This document shows, piece after piece, positions 60,353-64,000 of a stretch of 64,000 nucleotides of DNA (position 1 is its first letter; each line of letters starts with the position of its first letter). The position numbers were made by a program, and so were the translations under genes. The notes beneath the pieces are model-generated. The model did no database searches. It had not been told where the DNA came from and saw only the letters and a list, made by a program, of their open reading frames with translations. This DNA is from Adiantum capillus-veneris (lineage: Eukaryota; Streptophyta; Polypodiopsida; Polypodiales; Pteridaceae). The stretch covers positions 137,992,029 through 138,056,028 of the forward strand of contig CM043964.1 in the NCBI GenBank assembly GCA_014529385.2, read 5' to 3'.

Positions 60353-61445
60353 GTGTTACCCAAGTCGTCCCCCTATTTCCCCAAGTGTCTATGGTTGCTG
60401 CTAGGTGGACCCAATACACATTGTCCGACTCAATCATCCCAGGTAGTACATTCATATAAGGAGAATCTTCCCCAACATCAGTGTCCACTTTACACGTGTA
60501 ACAATACTGGAATAGGGCCGAGTGAACTGTGGTGTCAGATCTATGATCAATTATGAACCTCTTTCCTAGAGGATGTGCTCGACCAGTTACAAGATCTACT
60601 CGAATGACAGAATCTTGGAACTGCAGGTAGACATGGTTTTTAGACAAGTGATGCACCATTTTTGCTTCCCTCATGAAAGGACGTCCTAAGATCATCTCCG
60701 ATGCCATAATGTGCTTGGAGAAATCCATAACAATGAAGGTAACTCTTATTTTATATCCAAAGACCTTGATCTTGAGATCTTCTAGCATCCAAATAGGTTT
60801 AACAATAGACCCATTGGCCATCTTCACTACTATGGTTGTGGTCGCAAGGTGAGGTCTTTCCATAGTTTCCCATGAATTTTTAGTCACAATGCTAACCCTA
60901 GCGCCACCATCAAGGATTCCCTTCCCAGCTAATCCCTTAGTAGTGATTGGTATGGTCGCATTGGATTCATCACCCTCAAAGTATTGTCCCAACTTGTTAA
61001 CAGGTATTTCTATAACAAGGTTCTCATCTAGGTTGGGTTGTGGATCTAAGTGTTCCTCCTCTATTGGCATCTCCCCATCTCCATCCATCTGTGCAAATTG
61101 TGGTAGCCCAAACTTCAGTTCTCCATTGAGGAAGGCTCGAAGAGCTGAGACTAGCTCAGGGTCTTTATATAGTTTGGACATGATGCTGGTTCTAACTTCT
61201 GAAGACATGAAATCCATCAATTTGGCAATGTTTAATGGCATCTTTTGGGCTTCAGTCCCTTGACGTGGGGAAGATGGGATCTTCATTTCTTTGATCAGAT
61301 CAGGTAGTCTTTCTGTAAACATTCTTTCCATCAAGAAGTGAGTACGCCCACTTTCCCATGACTTTAAGTCACTTTCTTCTTGGATGACACTAGGTATGTC
61401 TAAGGGTCTATGGACTTGGTGAGATTTTTGTTGCGTAGGGAACAC
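60291..61445 (-). pseudogene. gag-pol linker and aspartic protease (copy D)
   Basis: An open frame of 384 codons. The N-terminal third is a linker (MEIPSSPRQGTEAQKMPLNI). The protease core reads GILDGGARVSIVTKNSW, where the usual D-T/S-G-A/S has become D-G-G-A, then IKVFGYKIRVTFIV and MASEMILGRPFM. Retropepsins of this type act as dimers to process the polyprotein. Residues after about 290 continue into a spacer with HLSKNHVYLQF. The longest intact frame in the window. Confidence 0.85.
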
Positions 61446-61707
61446 TGTGTCTATAATCTGGATCTACCTAGGTGCTGGTTCTAGATTCCTTTGGGTATTT
61501 TCTACCAAACTCCTTAATTGCTTGACTCGCTCAATCTCCTCTGTAGGGTTTGGATAAGTTCCTATCTTCTTCTTGGATCCTGGCCATTGTGTCTCATGAA
61601 GGTCTCCTTGTTGGTTTCTATCGTAGTGGTTGTTTTGGTCTCCATGGTTTCAACTAAATCAGAATCCTCTTCAACGTTGTTCATATATACGGGGTCATCA
61701 CTAGTCC
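61446..61707 (-). other. gag-protease junction, frame change (copy D)
   Basis: No long frame; the coding frame changes here between gag (higher coordinates) and protease. Confidence 0.5.
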
Positions 61708-63093
61708 CTATGTTGGTCTTTGAACTGGGGTCTGACTTCGCTGCTTTTTGCGATCTCTTCCTTCATGTTTTCTTCTTTTTTGACACTGGGCAATTGATGT
61801 CGTACCTATTTTCTCAAGAATATAATTTTGTTTTTGGAGCATCGATCGCGTGAGTACGTTTACTGGTACCACAAGTGTATTTTGTGATGGCTCCTTGGTA
61901 ACCTCAATCAAGTTTAATGGCATGATCTTCGGTGCATTTGGATTATTTGGACATTGGGAAATCAAATGATCTATGTCACATCGATTACACATGAGTATCG
62001 GCATTGTAGATGTGCTCGCTTGATTGGTTTGCATTAGTGTGGCATTCTTTTGTAGCCTAATAGGACACTCGGCTATAGGATATGGACCTCCACACTCATA
62101 GCATTGAAGAGGCGGTCTCTTAGCAGTGTAATTGATATTTTGGCCTCTTGCAGCAAGAGAAGCTACTTGAAAGACAGGTTTGACTTGTCCCCAATAGTCC
62201 TCCATGTAGTATTGTGGACTTTCTTCAAGCACATCAATCCCATAGGCAATATTAGGGTCCATATCTTCCTCACAGCCTTCCAAACAAGCAATAGATGACT
62301 CACAACCCACTTGATTCACAGAAGTGATTCTCGGATGTGGTGGTTGTGGTCCTAGCACTGGAGGTGGTAAGGGTGTTGTTTGAACAACATTTTGGACCCT
62401 AGGGACCATGTGTTGTGACGTTTGTTCAAGAGGTGGGCCGGCATCAATGCAGGCACTCAAGGTATGCATGTCCATGCTAAGGTTGTTCTATTGGCCATCG
62501 CGCGCTTAAATACTATGCAATCCTTAGCTTGATGACCATACCTCCCATAGGCATGCATTGCAATTCCCATTGAATTTTACTCTAAAAGTAGGGCATTCAC
62601 TGGTACTATGCGGTCCATAGCATACTGAGCACCATTGTTGCTCCCTTCTTGGATACATATGATTGTTTTGTGGAGCACGATTATCTCTAACACTCTCTTG
62701 AATAGCCTTGGTGAGATGTGCTAAAGTCATCTCAGATATCTTTGGCTCCTTAGCAATAGGCTTTAGGGTCATTGGCTGATGCCCTGATGCTTGCGAGCTA
62801 ATAGATTTAGGCTCAACAGACACTCTTTCTTCTTGAATCATTAAATTATCCTCCAATTGGATCGCATTGGTGGTGACTGCTTCCCAAGTGGTGATACCTC
62901 TAATGACTAGGCCATTGTAGATATCCCCATGTCGTAATCCCCTAATGAATCTATCGAGAAATTGATTATTGTTGAAGCACTCATTTGGATTACAATGAGA
63001 ATTCAAATGCTTTAAGTGACTAATAAAGTCTCTCACCGACTCTCCTTCCTCTCTTTGGGCTTGCTGGAGCTGAGAGGCTACACCCCAAAGCAC
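61708..63093 (-). pseudogene. gag C-terminal half with zinc knuckles (copy D)
   Basis: Two open blocks in one frame (63093-62524, 62475-61708) are separated by a stop. The first carries capsid-like helices (EGESVRDFISHLKHLNSHC, FIRGLRHGDIYNGLV) and WCSVCYGPHSTSECP. The second carries CYECGGPYPIAECP and CNRCDIDHLISQCP. These three C-x2-C...H/x...C units resemble CCHC knuckles that bind RNA, with the His changed or displaced in some. The end VNVLTRSMLQKQ is basic. Confidence 0.82.
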
Positions 63094-63108
63094 TCCCTCT
63101 CGTATGTA

Positions 63109-63978
63109 TTATTTCAAGAACAATCTCCTAAGAGTAGGGTAAATCGTTTTTTCTTCCACCCTTAGGGTTCTATACCAACCCCTTGTCTTTCCACTTAAGG
63201 TTAGGCTTAAGGCATTACTCTTATGCAGGTCATTGTGTTCTCCTAGAGAATTGCATATTTGTTCAAACGCTTCGATATGCTTTCTCACATCCCCGTCTCC
63301 ACTAGATTTTTGTGTGAGCTTGGCTATTTGTATTGCCTTACTTCTAGGCTCTTTGTCATGTGTGTTACGCATATCCTCAGCAATACATCGACCGATAGCT
63401 TGAGCAAATGTTGCCAAGTCACCTAAGTGAGCAGGCACCGTGGGTGAAGGCGCTCCAGAGGCTACATGTGGAGTAGGTATTGGCATTGGGCTTGGCGCAT
63501 AGGAAGGCCCTGGGTTCCACATTGGGTATGATGTTGTGCCATGTGGTGGCCCAAAGTTCATATGTGTGGCCCTAGGCATAGCAGACATCGGATGTGACAT
63601 GCTAATGCTAGCCGATATAGTCCAATGGAAATAAGAACTTGGGTGTTGTGGTTGTGGAGCATAGGTTGTTGAAACAATGGGAGGGGTAGGAACTACATGA
63701 GTGTGAGGACCCATGGGTGTATACAATTGGTACACACTTGTAGGTACTGTTGCAGGCATTGAGCTACCATGTAGCGGTGCTTTACTAACAAATGAGGTCC
63801 ATGGCGTGTTTCGTGGCATGCCCATCATTGGGGTAGACATGGTAGCCGTGCTATCATCAAGGGAAAGATGAGATAAACTTGGAAAGGTAAAGCTATCACT
63901 TGTGGGCTCAGATTTCACTGAGACCCCTGGCGAAACAACATATGGAGGATCCATCGGACTTACCAAGGGAGTCTCCAT
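63109..63978 (-). pseudogene. gag N-terminal half (copy D)
   Basis: Starts at ATG 63978 with a Pro/Ser/Met-rich lead of about 190 residues. It then has RCIAEDMRNTHDKEPRSKAI and a retrotransposon-gag capsid segment, HIEAFEQICNSLGEHNDLHK with LTLSGKTRGWYRTL. It ends at a stop directly before the next gag block in the same frame, so only nonsense changes separate them. A 5' LTR would lie beyond the window's right edge. Confidence 0.85.
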
Positions 63979-64000
63979 TTGCGATAAGGTCGGTTGTTTA

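Larger units (their letters stand above)
59156..63978 (-). mobile_element. Ty3/gypsy retrotransposon copy D, gag-protease-RT start, truncated
   Basis: On the minus strand from 63978: Pro/Ser/Met-rich gag lead, capsid-like part, zinc knuckles, protease and the first third of RT. It stops at YPLPTFD where the family continues in the RT palm. RT, RNase H, integrase and LTRs are absent. Gag is in one frame with two stops, while protease and RT are in two other frames. The element is distinct from families A and B. Confidence 0.92.

Noticed and set aside
59282-60404. Plus-strand frames at 59282-59572, 59783-60055 and 60024-60404
   Set aside because: Antisense shadows of the minus-strand gypsy D RT and spacer.

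Overview
This window looks like nuclear DNA of a land plant, most likely a seed-free vascular plant such as a fern. The evidence is chromodomain-type Ty3/gypsy elements, a plant-type hAT transposase with a BED finger, PPR protein fragments, GT-AG introns and very many long (GA)n/(CT)n tracts. The species guess is inference. I see no intact host gene. Almost everything recognisable is transposable-element sequence, nearly all of it broken, often nested and often in inverted pairs.

Layout. 1-1.5 kb: a broken, intron-bearing gene on the minus strand for an OB-fold/zinc-ribbon (RPA-like) protein. 2.1-6.3 kb: a 3-kb segment bounded by ~0.57-kb inverted repeats, with a second foldback inside it. 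8.6-8.9 kb: a palindromic MITE. 8.9-11.7 kb: Ty3/gypsy copy A1 (+), lacking integrase, then an 858-bp LTR-like block and a DEAD-box helicase pseudogene scrap (-). 13-16.8 kb: microsatellite-rich and non-coding. 16.9-19.65 kb: copy A2 (-), same family as A1 but lacking gag and protease. 19.7-23.2 kb: retroelement gag scraps and PPR scraps beside an LTR-like region. 24.6-27.3 kb: leader, primer-binding site and two LTRs of the A-type family lying head to head.

27.3-29.1 kb: an unrecognised plus-strand cassette, with a possible Ulp1-like end, a ~100-bp tandem repeat, and one broken frame carrying a novel domain, a coiled coil and a RING-like zinc site. 29.5-40.2 kb: a hAT transposase gene (-) split by an 8.33-kb LTR retrotransposon (30265-38595). 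That element has LTRs of ~0.97 kb, a PBS, a polypurine tract and a 5-bp target duplication (ACATT), but no coding capacity (LARD type). It carries an 875-bp palindrome.

44.9-50.3 kb: gypsy copy B (+) followed by an LTR promoter, an AT-rich leader with about seven ~150-bp repeats, and the start of another gag. 50.7-52.0 kb: a 1338-bp DNA element with CACTAGG...CCTAGTG ends flanked by TTAA. 53.1-54.3 kb: a gag-protease fragment (family C), next to a 1.64-kb TRIM-like LTR element (54298-55934). 58.2 kb: a 51-codon ORF beginning like the histone H3 tail. 59.2-64 kb: gypsy copy D (-), gag-protease-RT start, truncated inside RT.

Functionally this is a repeat-rich, probably heterochromatic interval. 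No genes form a working pathway here. The parts most worth following up are the 27.3-29.1 kb cassette, the TTAA-flanked element, the clean nested LARD-in-hAT insertion, and the B-element leader repeats.
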